A stretch of DNA of 64,000 bases, taken from the NCBI RefSeq assembly GCF_016786325.1, contig NZ_JADWYU010000085.1, forward strand, positions 1 to 64,000, in the 5' to 3' direction. The translations under genes and the position numbers were made by a program. Source of the DNA: Frankia nepalensis. Its GTDB lineage: Bacteria > Actinomycetota > Actinomycetes > Frankiales > Frankiaceae. Position 1 is the first letter of the stretch. Each line of letters begins with the position of its first letter. Of the stretch, positions 6,477 to 15,336 are shown piece after piece. The notes under the pieces were generated by a model. The model searched no databases and was not told the DNA's origin. It worked only from the letters and a program-made list of their open reading frames with translations.

Positions 6477-8417
6477 CTATGGCGTCCGGCCCGGCTCGGG
6501 GGGTAGCTGGCCCGCGTCGCTTCCAGGAGCGGCGGGCGGCAGGGCACGGACGTCGGCGCGGACGTCGGCACGGACGTCGGCGTGGATGTCGTCGTACAGC
6601 CGCTGGTGGGCGGCGCGTACCCGCTCGGGATCCACCTTGAGGACGGCGCGGTCGTAGGTCAGCAGGCCGTTGCGTTCGCCCTCGACGTCCGTCGCCTGGG
6701 TGTAGATGGCGATGCTGAGGCCCTGATCGCGGGCGAGCGCGCGCAGCTCGTCGACCATTCCCACGTAGCGATCGGTGAGCTGGCCGGGCGAGGTGGCCCA
6801 CTCGTAGCTGAACCCTTCGGTCGCGGGCCAGGCATGGCCGGTCATTGGCAGTCCGATGCCGCCGAACTCGCCGAGCGCGCGACAGCGGCCGTCCGAGGCC
6901 GCGACGGCGGCCGGGCCTGGATAGGAGTGCAGGTCGGCCACGTGGCCCGCTCCCGCGTCGATCCAGTTGTTCCCAGGATCCGCGCTGCCGCTGTTCTCGC
7001 TGACGAGGCGAGTCGGGTCGAGGGCCCGAACGGCCCGGGCGATGCGCGCGACGTCGTACTGGCCCCAGCCCTCGTTGAACGGCACCCACCCGACTACGGA
7101 CGGGAAGGCACGGCACTGCTCGACCAGCGCCGCCAGCTCGGCCTCGAACTGCCGGCGAGCTGCCTCGTCCGGCTCCCGGTCATGCGGCATGGACGGCATG
7201 TCCTGCCAGACGAGCATGCCGAGCCGGTCGGCCCAGTAGTACCAGCGCGCCGGCTCGACCTTCGCGTGCTTGCGGACGCAGGTGAAGCCGAGCTCCTTCG
7301 CCACCTCGAGGTCGCGCCGCAGCGCGTCGTCCGTCGGTGCCGTGTAGACGCCGTCCGGCCAGTAGCCCTGGTCCAGCAGCCCGAGGTGGAAGACGAACCT
7401 GCCGTTGAGCAGCGGCCGTGGCTCGCCGGAAACCTCCGTCACCTCGACCGACCGCATCCCGACGTAGCTGTCCACCCGGTCGCCCACGGCGGGAGGCCCG
7501 CCTCGCCCGTCGGCGACCGTGACGGTCACGCCGTACAGGAACGGGTCCTCGGGTGACCAGGCCCGCACGTCCGGGATCTCCACCGTGAACGGCCGGCCGC
7601 TGACGCCCGTCCCGGCCGCCACCGTCTCGGCCCCGGCCGCCAGCCCGGCCCGCACCTCCACCCGGACCGGGACCGCCGGATCGGGATGCGCGGCCCCTGT
7701 CTGACCGGGGCTTTCGCCCAGTGCCGGCCGCGCGTCCGCCAGGGCCGCGTCCGCCTGGACCGCGTTCACCAGGACGTGGACGGCGCCGGCGGCCAGATCC
7801 GGGGTGAGGGTGAGCCGGGACAGGTGGCAGGTCGGCGTCCGCTCCAGCCAGACCGTCTGCCAGATCCCCGAGGCCGAGGTGTAGAAGATCCCGCCCGGGT
7901 GGCGGCGCTGCTTGCCCAGCGGCTGCCCGCCGCCGTCCGTCGGGTCGAATACGTGGACGAGCACTTCTTCCTGGCTCCAGGTCAGGTAAGGCGTGATGTC
8001 GAAGCCGAAGGCGTCGTAGCCACCTCGGTGCACGCCCACGGCGACGCCGTTGATCCATACCCGGCATTCCCAGTCGACCGCGCCAAAATGAAGATGCACC
8101 CGCCCGGCCGCCCAGTCGGGCGGTACACGGAAGGTCCGGCGGTACCACATCCGCTCGTACGCGGCCCCAATGCCGGACAACGCCGACTCGACCGGAAACG
8201 GGACCAGGATGCGCCGCGGCAGCCGCCGGCCGACCGGTGGGTCGTCGAATCCGCCGAGACCCCCCTGCCCGCCGCCGGCGGCGGGCCCTTCCGATCCCCG
8301 TTCTCCCCCGAACTCCCAGGTGCCGTTCAGCGAGAGCCAGGACGGTCGCGCGAGCTGGGGACGTGGGTATTCCGTCAGGGGACGCCTTGTGGCGACCGCG
8401 CGCGACCAGGCGGTCAC
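6477..8417 (-). CDS. Glycoside hydrolase family 2 protein
   Basis: A cytoplasmic-looking glycosidase of about 646 residues related to beta-galactosidases and beta-glucuronidases. The order is a jelly-roll sugar-binding domain (SWLSLNGTWEF, then WYRRTFRVPPDW and HFGAVDWECRVWINGVAVG), an Ig-like domain, and a TIM barrel. The acid/base Glu is in VPFNEGWGQYD and the probable nucleophile Glu is in ALGEFGGIGLP. There is no signal peptide. The C-terminus carries a (DVRA)n tail coded by a 12-base tandem repeat at 6547-6582. I chose GTG at 8417, which has GGAG seven bases upstream; GTG at 8435 is an alternative. The sugar substrate is unknown. Confidence 0.9.
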   Translation of the reverse strand: MTAWSRAVATRRPLTEYPRPQLARPSWLSLNGTWEFGGERGSEGPAAGGGQGGLGGFDDPPVGRRLPRRILVPFPVESALSGIGAAYERMWYRRTFRVPPDWAAGRVHLHFGAVDWECRVWINGVAVGVHRGGYDAFGFDITPYLTWSQEEVLVHVFDPTDGGGQPLGKQRRHPGGIFYTSASGIWQTVWLERTPTCHLSRLTLTPDLAAGAVHVLVNAVQADAALADARPALGESPGQTGAAHPDPAVPVRVEVRAGLAAGAETVAAGTGVSGRPFTVEIPDVRAWSPEDPFLYGVTVTVADGRGGPPAVGDRVDSYVGMRSVEVTEVSGEPRPLLNGRFVFHLGLLDQGYWPDGVYTAPTDDALRRDLEVAKELGFTCVRKHAKVEPARWYYWADRLGMLVWQDMPSMPHDREPDEAARRQFEAELAALVEQCRAFPSVVGWVPFNEGWGQYDVARIARAVRALDPTRLVSENSGSADPGNNWIDAGAGHVADLHSYPGPAAVAASDGRCRALGEFGGIGLPMTGHAWPATEGFSYEWATSPGQLTDRYVGMVDELRALARDQGLSIAIYTQATDVEGERNGLLTYDRAVLKVDPERVRAAHQRLYDDIHADVRADVRADVRALPPAAPGSDAGQLPPEPGRTP

Positions 8418-8773
8418 CAGTCTTCTCCGGAGCACCTTCCGGGATGCTAGAAGATCTCACCCTGGCTGTCCGCCGGTCGTCGTGATCCACCGGCGGCGCG
8501 CTGCCGCGACAGGTTGTAGCGACGCGCGGGCACGACCCGCCCGAGGCCGCCTGATACAAGCGGGGTGGTCCGGCGGGCGTGCCTTCGTTCCCGTTCCCGC
8601 CGTCCCGATCGGACGCCCTCGCCACCCGCCGCCGGCGCCGCGGGGGCCGAGCCCGCCGCCGCGGGCGCGCACCGGGCCTGACCGATCGGTCGCATCTGCT
8701 CGAGGACCAGGCCGCGTGCCGTCGGGACGACGAGGACCTCGGGTGGCGAGACCGCGGCGCGAGCGGGGACGGT
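8418..8773. other. Intergenic stretch without a recognisable gene
   Basis: Between the GH2 start and the SnoaL-like stop, both on the minus strand, I see only GC-rich sequence and short Arg/Pro/Gly-rich shadow frames. It must contain the GH2 promoter and probably the terminator of the cluster to its right. No clear palindrome stands out. Confidence 0.5.
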
Positions 8774-9223
8774 TCAGGCGGACGCGGGTGGCGGGGCGAA
8801 GTGGTGGGAGAGGTCGCCGACGAGGCGCTGGCGGTCGCGGCGCTCGGCGAAACGCCAGGCGCCGTCGACCCGTTCGAAGACGTCGTCGTGGCGGCTGGCC
8901 GCGATCACCTGTAGCGGCAGGCCGGGGCAGGCCTGCAGGACGGTGACGTAGCTGGAGGCCGTCGCCGTGTCGGCGCCCTCGGCGTGGGTGATGTCGAGGT
9001 TGGTGACGACGTGCTGGGTGCGCGGGGTGCCGTCCTCGTGGAGGCGGACGCCGGACGCCCAGAGCTCACGGAGTACCTCGCGCCCCTGGAAGACGGTGCC
9101 GTCGCCGGCGATCACGCGGGCGTGCTGGAACAGGTCCGCGACCGCGTCGAAGTCGCCGTCGTCGATGAGCCGTGGGTAGGAGTACACCAGCGACCCGATC
9201 GCCCGGATGTCCCGCTCGCTCAC
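8774..9223 (-). CDS. SnoaL-like / NTF2-fold protein (first of two)
   Basis: A 149-residue single-domain protein of the NTF2-like superfamily (SnoaL_4 type). The segment AIGSLVYSYPRLIDDGDFDAV with VADLFQ, then QHVVTNLDI, and a final DGAWRFAERRDR are the usual landmarks. The fold is used by cyclases, dehydratases, isomerases and ring-hydroxylating dioxygenase small subunits. It starts at GTG with GAGGGAG upstream. It is the last gene of a minus-strand run with an SDR (gap 16 bases) and another SnoaL-like gene. A dehydratase/isomerase or accessory role in the same catabolic path is likely but not shown. Confidence 0.82.
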   Translation of the reverse strand: MSERDIRAIGSLVYSYPRLIDDGDFDAVADLFQHARVIAGDGTVFQGREVLRELWASGVRLHEDGTPRTQHVVTNLDITHAEGADTATASSYVTVLQACPGLPLQVIAASRHDDVFERVDGAWRFAERRDRQRLVGDLSHHFAPPPASA

Positions 9224-9239
9224 GCCGATCTCCCTCTCG

Positions 9240-10034
9240 TCAGCTGATGTTCATGGGGCTGCCGGCCAGCGCGCCGCCGTCGACGACGAACTCGGCGCCG
9301 GAGCAGTAGGAGGCGCGGTCGGACACCAGGAAGGCGACCATCTCGGCCACGTCGGCTGGCCGGCCGATCCGGGGCACGGGCAGCGCGGCGAAGACCGCCT
9401 CCTTGTCGACGCCCGCGAACTCCGGGGCGTCGACCATGGGGGTGTCGATCGTGCCGGGGTGGACCGAGTTGACCCGGATCCCGTAGCGGCCGAGTTCGAG
9501 CGCCGCCGTCTTGGTCATCCCGCGGATGGCGAACTTGGACGCGACGTAGGCGACCACACCGGGCACGCCCTCGATGCCCGCGGTGGAGGACACGTTCACG
9601 ATGGAGCCGCCGCCGGTGTCCCGCAGGGGAGCGATCGCCGCCCGCATCCCCAGGAAGCAGCCAACCTGGTTGACCTGGACGACCGCGAGGTAGTCGTCGA
9701 GCGCGGTGTCCTCGATCAGCCCGGTGCGCACGATCCCGGCGTTGTTGACGACCGCGTCGAGCCGGCCGAAGGCCGCGACAGCGTGGTCGACGGCGCCGGC
9801 CCAGTGGTTCGGGTCGGCCACGTCCAGGCGCAGGTAACGGGCGTCGTCGCCGAGGTCGGCCGCGACGGCCTCGCCCTGTTCGTCGAGGACGTCGCCGAGC
9901 ACGACGCGGGCGCCGCGGGCGACGAGCAGTCTGGCCTCCGCCTCCCCCTGGCCGCGCGCCGCGCCCGAGACCAGCACGACCTTGCCGTCGAGCCCCTCGC
10001 CGGTTCCGGCCGCGCCGGGCCCGGCCGGGCTCAT
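9240..10034 (-). CDS. Short-chain dehydrogenase/reductase (SDR)
   Basis: A classical SDR of about 264 residues that oxidises or reduces a C-O group with NAD(P). It has the cofactor glycine motif SGAARGQGEAEA, NNAG, the active-site Ser in NVSSTAG and YVASK for the catalytic Tyr/Lys. FVVDGGALAG is near the C-terminus. Asp after the second strand (VVLGDVLD) points to NAD(H). Its ATG overlaps the stop of the upstream SnoaL-like gene (ATGA), so the two are translationally coupled. The substrate is likely a cyclic alcohol or ketone made by the neighbouring enzymes, by inference. Confidence 0.9.
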   Translation of the reverse strand: MSPAGPGAAGTGEGLDGKVVLVSGAARGQGEAEARLLVARGARVVLGDVLDEQGEAVAADLGDDARYLRLDVADPNHWAGAVDHAVAAFGRLDAVVNNAGIVRTGLIEDTALDDYLAVVQVNQVGCFLGMRAAIAPLRDTGGGSIVNVSSTAGIEGVPGVVAYVASKFAIRGMTKTAALELGRYGIRVNSVHPGTIDTPMVDAPEFAGVDKEAVFAALPVPRIGRPADVAEMVAFLVSDRASYCSGAEFVVDGGALAGSPMNIS

Positions 10035-10570
10035 GAGCCCTCCGCGGCCGAGACCTCCGCCGCCGAGACCTCCACCGCGGCGGGGGCGAACCGGTTGCCT
10101 GGCGCTCCCCACCACCCCGGCCGTGGCACGCCCTGGGGCCAGGCGCCGTCCAGCCAGACCAGGCCGGCGACGTACTCGGTGAGCCGCCAGCCGGTGGCGG
10201 TGCGGGCGAACCGGCAGTCGTAGTAGCCGCCGTCGGCGAGCAGCGTCTCCCCGCCCCGGCCGTCCAGGGTGATCATCTGGGTGAGCACGTAGGCGCGTCC
10301 GCTGGCGGTGTCGCCGTCGAGCTGGATGTCGACGTTGGAGAGGTAGTGCTGGCACGCGACGAAGATCGACAGTGACTCGCGCAGGTAGTCCACGATCTCC
10401 GGGTAGGCGGCGCGGACGCCACCGTTGCGGGTGAAGTCGACGACGGAACCCTCGGTGAACACCTCGGACAGCCGCGGCCAGTCGCGGGCGTCGACGGCGT
10501 GGGTGTAGCGGGTCAGCACCTCGTGGATCTCCAGGCGGTCCGCGGCCGCCTCGGCCCGGCTCGTCGTCAT
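10031..10570 (-). CDS. SnoaL-like / NTF2-fold protein (second of two)
   Basis: A 179-residue NTF2-like protein. It shows IHEVLTRYTHAVDARDWPRL with SEVFTEGSVVDF, CQHYLSNVDIQLDGDTASG and GGYYDCRFARTATGWRLTE. The TRYTHAVD...DW pattern is common to SnoaL_4 proteins next to SDRs. The C-terminus ends in a short repeat (VSAAEVSAAE). A good AGGAG site precedes the ATG. It is coupled by a 4-base overlap to the SDR downstream. Together with the other SnoaL-like gene it brackets that SDR, a repeated pair that suggests duplicated or sequential steps. Confidence 0.85.
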   Translation of the reverse strand: MTTSRAEAAADRLEIHEVLTRYTHAVDARDWPRLSEVFTEGSVVDFTRNGGVRAAYPEIVDYLRESLSIFVACQHYLSNVDIQLDGDTASGRAYVLTQMITLDGRGGETLLADGGYYDCRFARTATGWRLTEYVAGLVWLDGAWPQGVPRPGWWGAPGNRFAPAAVEVSAAEVSAAEGS

Positions 10571-10586
10571 GAACGGCTCCTGTCTC

Positions 10587-10632
10587 TGCTCGGCTGTCTC
10601 TTGTCTCTTGTCTCTGCTCGGCTGTCTCTGCT
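10587..10632. repeat. CT-rich short repeats in intergenic gap
   Basis: The motif TGTCTCTGCTCGGC recurs, interspersed with TGTCTCT copies, in the 123-base gap between two minus-strand genes. It is low-complexity and probably from slippage. It lies upstream of the second SnoaL-like gene's ribosome site. Confidence 0.55.
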
Positions 10633-10693
10633 CGCCGCCCGTCGTCGACGTGAAGGGGCCGAGGTGAAAGGGGGGCGTGCGTGACCGCGCGGG

Positions 10694-11458
10694 TCAGGTG
10701 ATCGTGTAGCCGCCGTCGACGGGCAGGGCGGCGCCGACGACGAACGACGCGGCGCCCGAGAGCAGCCACAGCACGGCCTCGGCGATCTCGTCGGCCTCGG
10801 CGATCCGGCCGATCGGGTGCAGCGCCGCCACCTGCGCCTCCGCCTCGGCGCTGCCCCGCATCCAGTCGTCGACCATGCGGGAGCGGGCCGTGCCGGGGCA
10901 GATGGCGTTGATCCGGATGCCCTGGGTGATGTACTCCAGCGCCGCCGTGCGGGTCAGCCCGATCACGCCGTGCTTGGCCGCCACGTAGTTGCCCATGCCC
11001 GGGAAGCCGATCAGGCCGGCGCCCGAGGACGTGTTCACGATCGCGCCGCCGCCGCGGGCCAGGATCGCCGGGATCTCGTGCTTCATCCCGTAGAACACCC
11101 CGGACAGCATCACGGCGATGCCGCGTTCCCAGACCTCGTCGGGCATGTCGGCGATGTTCGCGCCAGCACCGACGATCCCGGCGTTGTTGTGGGCGTAGTC
11201 CAGCCCTCCGTAGCGGCGGACGGTGAAGTCGACCATCGCCTTCACCGAGGCCGACTCGGCGACGTCGACGCGGACCGCCGCCGCGTCGCCGCCGTCGCCG
11301 GCGATCAGCTTGACGGTCTCCTCGGCCTGATCGAGGTCGAGGTCGGCGACGACGACGCGGGCGCCGGCGGCGGCGAGCCTGCGGGCGGTGGCACGGCCGA
11401 TGCCGCCCGCCGCTCCGGTGACGACGGCGACCTTGCCGTCGAAGTCGTAATGGATCAC
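10694..11458 (-). CDS. Short-chain dehydrogenase/reductase (SDR)
   Basis: A classical NAD(P)-dependent SDR of about 254 residues. It has TGAAGGIGRATARRL, VVADLDLDQ (Asp at the end of strand 2, NAD preference), NNAG, TSSGAGLIGFPGMGNY with YVAAK, and PVDGGYTIT at the end. I chose GTG at 11458 (VIHYDFDGKV), because AGGAG lies eight bases upstream. An upstream GTG at 11488 has no such site. It sits between the SnoaL/SDR pair and the ABC importer genes on the same strand, so it is probably part of the same catabolic operon. Confidence 0.9.
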   Translation of the reverse strand: MIHYDFDGKVAVVTGAAGGIGRATARRLAAAGARVVVADLDLDQAEETVKLIAGDGGDAAAVRVDVAESASVKAMVDFTVRRYGGLDYAHNNAGIVGAGANIADMPDEVWERGIAVMLSGVFYGMKHEIPAILARGGGAIVNTSSGAGLIGFPGMGNYVAAKHGVIGLTRTAALEYITQGIRINAICPGTARSRMVDDWMRGSAEAEAQVAALHPIGRIAEADEIAEAVLWLLSGAASFVVGAALPVDGGYTIT

Positions 11459-11565
11459 GTGTGCTGCTCCTGGCTGCTGATCGAGCACTCCGCCACGGCG
11501 GCGGACCGGCGGACGGGAACGGGTGGGCGCGAACGGGTGGACGAGAAGGGGGATGAAAAGGGTGG

Positions 11566-12348
11566 TCAGCCGAGATAGGCCTCCCGGACGAGCCGATCGG
11601 CGCGAACCTCGTCCGGCGTGCCGGCGGCGATGACCCGGCCGAGGTTGAGCACGACGACCCGGTGGCAGTGACGCATCACGAACGGCACGTCGTGCTCGAC
11701 GAGGACGACGCCGCAGCCCTGCTCCCGGCGGATCCGGGTGATCGCCTCCGCGAGCACGGCGGAGCCGGCGTCACCGAGACCCGAGGTTGGCTCGTCCAGC
11801 AGCAGCACGGTCGGGCGGTCGACGACCGCGCGGGCGAGCTCCAGCAGCCGGGCCTGCCCGATCGGCAGCGTCGCGGCGTACGCGTCCCGGCTGCCGGCCA
11901 GCCCGCACAGGTCGAGCATCTCCTCGGCGCGCCGCCGGCGGGCCCGCGCCACGGCGAGCCGCCGGGACAGGCCCAGGACGTCGGCGGCGATCCCTCCGGT
12001 GCGACCGCGCCATTCCTGCGCCGCGAGCAGGTTGTCGAGCACGGTCAGCTCGCCGAAGACCTGCTGGCGTTGGAAGGTGCGACGCAGGCCGTGCCGGGCC
12101 CGCCAGGTCGCCGACCGGCGGGTGACGTCGGCGCCGTCGAGCCACACCCGGCCGCTGGCCGGGGAGCGAAGGCCGGAGGTGACGTCGAACAGCGTGGTCT
12201 TGCCGGCGCCGTTGGGCCCGATCACGCCGACCACCTCGTCTCGGCCGACGTCCAGCGAGACGCCGTCGAGGCCGACGACCCCGCCGAAGCGGACGGTGAC
12301 GTCGGTGACCCGCAGCGCCGGGCGGGCCCCGGTCCCGGTCATCGTCAT
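11566..12348 (-). CDS. Branched-chain-type ABC transporter ATPase (LivG-like)
   Basis: An ATP-binding subunit of about 260 residues of the hydrophobic amino-acid uptake (HAAT) importer family. Walker A is GPNGAGKT, the signature is LPIGQARLLELARA (a LivG-type variant of LSGGQ), Walker B is VLLLDEPTSGL, and the H-loop is VLVEHDV. Its ATG overlaps the stop of the fused permease-ATPase gene upstream (ATGA). Together with that fusion and the lipoprotein gene it makes a complete importer. HAAT importers carry amino acids but also urea, amides and many aromatic or cyclic carboxylates; the neighbouring oxidoreductases suggest a carbon source and not an amino acid. Confidence 0.9.
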   Translation of the reverse strand: MTMTGTGARPALRVTDVTVRFGGVVGLDGVSLDVGRDEVVGVIGPNGAGKTTLFDVTSGLRSPASGRVWLDGADVTRRSATWRARHGLRRTFQRQQVFGELTVLDNLLAAQEWRGRTGGIAADVLGLSRRLAVARARRRRAEEMLDLCGLAGSRDAYAATLPIGQARLLELARAVVDRPTVLLLDEPTSGLGDAGSAVLAEAITRIRREQGCGVVLVEHDVPFVMRHCHRVVVLNLGRVIAAGTPDEVRADRLVREAYLG

Positions 12349-15212
12349 GGCGCTCCCGTCAGGTAGGCGTCGGCGAGGGTGTCGCGGTCGACGTCGCCGG
12401 CCGCCCGCGACCAGGCGACCCGGCCCAGGTCGAGGAACGCGACCTCGTCGGCGAGGTCGAGCACGTGACGCGCCTTCTCCTCGACGACGAGGACGGCGGT
12501 GCCGGCGGCGGCGAGCTCGGCGAACAGCTCGAGCACCCGCGCCGAGATCCGGGGCGCGAGCCCCAGGCATGGCTCGTCGGCGACGAGCACCCGTGGCGGG
12601 TCGAGCAGCATCGGGGCCAGCGCCAGCATCTGCTGCTCGCCGCCGGACAGGTTGCCGGCGGCGACCCGGCGGCGCGCGGCCAGCGCGGGGAACCGGTCGA
12701 GGACGGCCGCGACGCCGCCGCTCGCGTCGACGCCGCGCGGCAGCGCGAGGGCGAGGTTCTCGGTGACGGTGAGCGCGGGGAACACGCCGCGGGACTCCGG
12801 GGCGAACGCGAGCCCATGCCCGACCCGGCGATGGGCGGGCAGGGCGGTGACGTCCGCGCCGGCGAGCTCGATCGCTCCCGCCGTCGGGGCGAGGCCGCCG
12901 GCGATCACGGCGCAGACCGTGGACTTGCCCGCCCCGTTGGCGCCGAGCAGGACGGTCACGGCGCCGCGCCGGACCACCAGGTCGATTCCGCGCAGTACCT
13001 CGACGGCGCCGTAACCCGCCCGGACGCCGCGTAGCCGCAGGCCGACGGCGGGGCCGACGGCGGGGCCGACGGCGGGGCCGTCGGCCCGCGCGTCGCCCGG
13101 CCCGGTGGTCGTGAGCGGGTCGCCCGGCATCGAGGCGTCGACCTCCGGGTCCCTCACGGCCGCCAGGTCTCTCGCGGCCGCCAGGCCGCCCACGGCGGCC
13201 GGCTCCGAACCGTCGGCGTGGGCGCCGACGCCGGGCGCCCTGGCCGGGACGGCGCCTCCCGCGCCGTCCCCGGGGGTGTCGAGGCGCGCGCGCCGCTGTG
13301 CGCGCCGGCGCGCCCCGGCCAGCGCGCCGCTGATCTGGGTGACGATCCCGTCGGGCGCCTTGGCGAGCTGGATCGCGCCAAGGCCGAACAGGATGTCCCG
13401 GATCCTGGTCGAGCTGGTGACGTGCGAGAGGATCTCCGGGCTGGCGGCGAAGAACAGGCCGGCGACCACGGCGCCCGCGGGCCGGCGGATGCCGAACAGG
13501 ACCACGACCGCGAGCCAGCCGAGGCCGGTCATCGCGTCGAGGCTGGTGTGGCTGACGCTCTGGTTGACCGTCGCGAGCATGATCCCGCCGAGGCCCGCCA
13601 CGGCGGCGGACACCGTGAAGATCCGCAGCTTCGCCCAGGCGGCCGAGATACCCACCGAGGTCGCGGCCGCCGGCGCGGAGCGCACGGCGGTCACGGCGTG
13701 CCCGGACGGCGAGTCGCGCAGCGCCCCGATCGCGGCGCAGGCCAGCGCGACCAGCGCGAGCAGCACCCCGGCGAGCACCCGGTCGTCGGCCAGGTCCAAG
13801 CCGAGCAGGGTCGGCCGCGGGATCGTCCAGCCGTACTCGCCGTTGCTCAGCGCCTCCCAGGGGAACAGGACGGTGTCGCCGACGAGCGCCAGCGCGAGCG
13901 TGGCCAGCGCGAGCGCGAGGCCGCCGAGCCGCAGCGCCGGGACGGCGACCACCGCCCCGAGCAGGGCGGCGGCCGCCACCCCGATCAGCGCGGCCAGCAG
14001 GAACGGAAGACCGTGGCTGAGGCAGAGCCCGAACACGAGCGCGGCGAAGGTGACGAACGCGGCCTGCGCGAGGCTGACCATCCCGCCGAGGCCGGTGACG
14101 AGCACGAACGACAGGAAGATCATGCAGAAGGCGAGGCCCTGCACGATCAGGGTCAGCCAGTAGTCGTCGGCGCCGAACTGGGCGAAGAGGTAGAGCGCGA
14201 GCGCGGCGGCGGTCCAGGGCGCGTAGCGGCGCCAGGCCGCCAGCCCGGCGAGATGGTCGGGTGGCAGGCGCGCCTCGGCGACGGAGCTCGCGATCCGCCC
14301 GCGGTCCCTGGCCAGGTAGAACAGCCCGGCGAACAGCAGGACGTAGGGCAGCGCCGAGGCCGCGCCGTGGACCGAGTCGGCGAAGCGCGCGTAGCCGGAG
14401 AACATGCTCTGCGCGACGCCCAGCAGCAGGCCGCCGAGGAACGCCAGCGGCATCGAGCGCAGGCTGCCCAGCACCGCCGCGGCGGCGCCGACCGCGACCA
14501 GGCCGGTGAAGGAGGCGGGCGTCAGGCTGAAGAAGGGCGCGCCGATGACGCCGGTGAACCCGGCGAGGGCGAAGCTGCCCAGCACGACCAGCCTGGAGGT
14601 CGTCCGGGTGTCGACGCCGCGGTACTCGGCGAGCTGGCGGCGGTCGACGGTGGCCCGCACCCGCAGGCCGAGCCGGGAACGGTGCAGCAGCGCCCACAGG
14701 CCCGCGGCGATGACGGCCGCCGAGACGAGCACGATCGTCTGGTTGGAGTCGACGTGCAGCCAGTCGGTCAGGTGCCAGACGTGCTTCGGGGTCGGTCCGA
14801 TCCCGGGCGGATAGGTGATGTTGTCGCCGCGGGGGATGTCGGCGCCGAAGGTGTCGACCGCGGTCTCGACGAGGAACAGCGTGAGCGCGGGCAGCGCGAT
14901 CAGCAGGCCGACCGTTGCCACGATCTTGGTGGCGTCGTCCGCGTCCCGCAGCGGCCGGAACAGCACGGCGTCGACCACCAGGCCCAGCAGCGGCGCCGCG
15001 ACCAGCACGGCGACGGCGACGGCGAGCGGCACCGGCCAGCCGAGTCCCGTCGTCAGCTCGTAGTAGAGCAGCGCGATCGAGAACGCGACGGCGGTGTGCG
15101 CGAAGTTGAAGATCCGCAGGGCGGTCTGCTGCAGGACCAGGCCGACGGCGAGCAGCGAGTACACCGCGCCTGAAACCGCCCCGCTCACCAGCAGGGCGAT
15201 GAAGGTGTTCAT
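12345..15212 (-). CDS. LivH-LivM-LivF triple-fusion ABC transporter subunit
   Basis: One 955-residue chain holds both permeases and one ATPase of a HAAT importer. Residues ~1-290 are LivH-like (FIALLVSGAVSGAVYSLLAV start, EYRGVDTRTTSRLV loop). Residues ~310-620 are LivM-like (GLAFCMIFLSFVLVTGLGG; the loop SVGISAAWAKLRIF). A Pro/Ala/Arg linker with three GPAV repeats (12-base unit, about 13040-13084) follows. Residues ~715-950 are a LivF-like ATPase with Walker A GANGAGKS, signature LSGGEQQ, Walker B VLVADEP. I chose ATG 15212 (MNTFIALL). Two-domain LivM-LivG fusions are known; I do not recall H-M-F in one chain as common. There are no stop codons or frameshifts between the parts. Confidence 0.88.
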   Translation of the reverse strand: MNTFIALLVSGAVSGAVYSLLAVGLVLQQTALRIFNFAHTAVAFSIALLYYELTTGLGWPVPLAVAVAVLVAAPLLGLVVDAVLFRPLRDADDATKIVATVGLLIALPALTLFLVETAVDTFGADIPRGDNITYPPGIGPTPKHVWHLTDWLHVDSNQTIVLVSAAVIAAGLWALLHRSRLGLRVRATVDRRQLAEYRGVDTRTTSRLVVLGSFALAGFTGVIGAPFFSLTPASFTGLVAVGAAAAVLGSLRSMPLAFLGGLLLGVAQSMFSGYARFADSVHGAASALPYVLLFAGLFYLARDRGRIASSVAEARLPPDHLAGLAAWRRYAPWTAAALALYLFAQFGADDYWLTLIVQGLAFCMIFLSFVLVTGLGGMVSLAQAAFVTFAALVFGLCLSHGLPFLLAALIGVAAAALLGAVVAVPALRLGGLALALATLALALVGDTVLFPWEALSNGEYGWTIPRPTLLGLDLADDRVLAGVLLALVALACAAIGALRDSPSGHAVTAVRSAPAAATSVGISAAWAKLRIFTVSAAVAGLGGIMLATVNQSVSHTSLDAMTGLGWLAVVVLFGIRRPAGAVVAGLFFAASPEILSHVTSSTRIRDILFGLGAIQLAKAPDGIVTQISGALAGARRRAQRRARLDTPGDGAGGAVPARAPGVGAHADGSEPAAVGGLAAARDLAAVRDPEVDASMPGDPLTTTGPGDARADGPAVGPAVGPAVGLRLRGVRAGYGAVEVLRGIDLVVRRGAVTVLLGANGAGKSTVCAVIAGGLAPTAGAIELAGADVTALPAHRRVGHGLAFAPESRGVFPALTVTENLALALPRGVDASGGVAAVLDRFPALAARRRVAAGNLSGGEQQMLALAPMLLDPPRVLVADEPCLGLAPRISARVLELFAELAAAGTAVLVVEEKARHVLDLADEVAFLDLGRVAWSRAAGDVDRDTLADAYLTGAP

Positions 15213-15283
15213 CCGGTCAGGTCCTCCCGGGCCTCGGCACCACCTCGCGGGCACCACCTGGCGGGCATCGCCTGGCGGGCATC

Positions 15284-15324
15284 GCCTGGCGGGACGGGCC
15301 GGCGGTGGCCGCGTCCCGCCAGGC
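15284..15324. terminator. Hairpin after substrate-binding gene
   Basis: Arms GCCTGGCGGGACG (15284-15296) and CGTCCCGCCAGGC (15312-15324) are exact inverted repeats 13 bases past the lipoprotein stop. The left arm is the last of several repeats of a 15-base unit (CATCGCCTGGCGGG-like, from about 15245). Such a hairpin can protect the binding-protein mRNA and lower read-through to the permease gene. Confidence 0.6.
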
Positions 15325-15336
15325 GGGCTGGGGCGG

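Noticed and set aside
9240-10769. A 509-codon frame reading as an extended SDR
   Set aside because: The N-terminal half is an off-frame reading of the SnoaL-like gene; the SDR starts at ATG 10034.
13040-13084. CRISPR-like short repeats
   Set aside because: These 12-base units are in-frame linker repeats of the importer fusion with no spacers. The other tandem arrays in the window also lack spacers.
11566-14697. A 1043-codon frame that seems to fuse extra sequence to LivG
   Set aside because: Only the last ~260 codons are LivG. The upstream part is the off-frame reading of the permease fusion; ATG 12348 overlaps the preceding stop.
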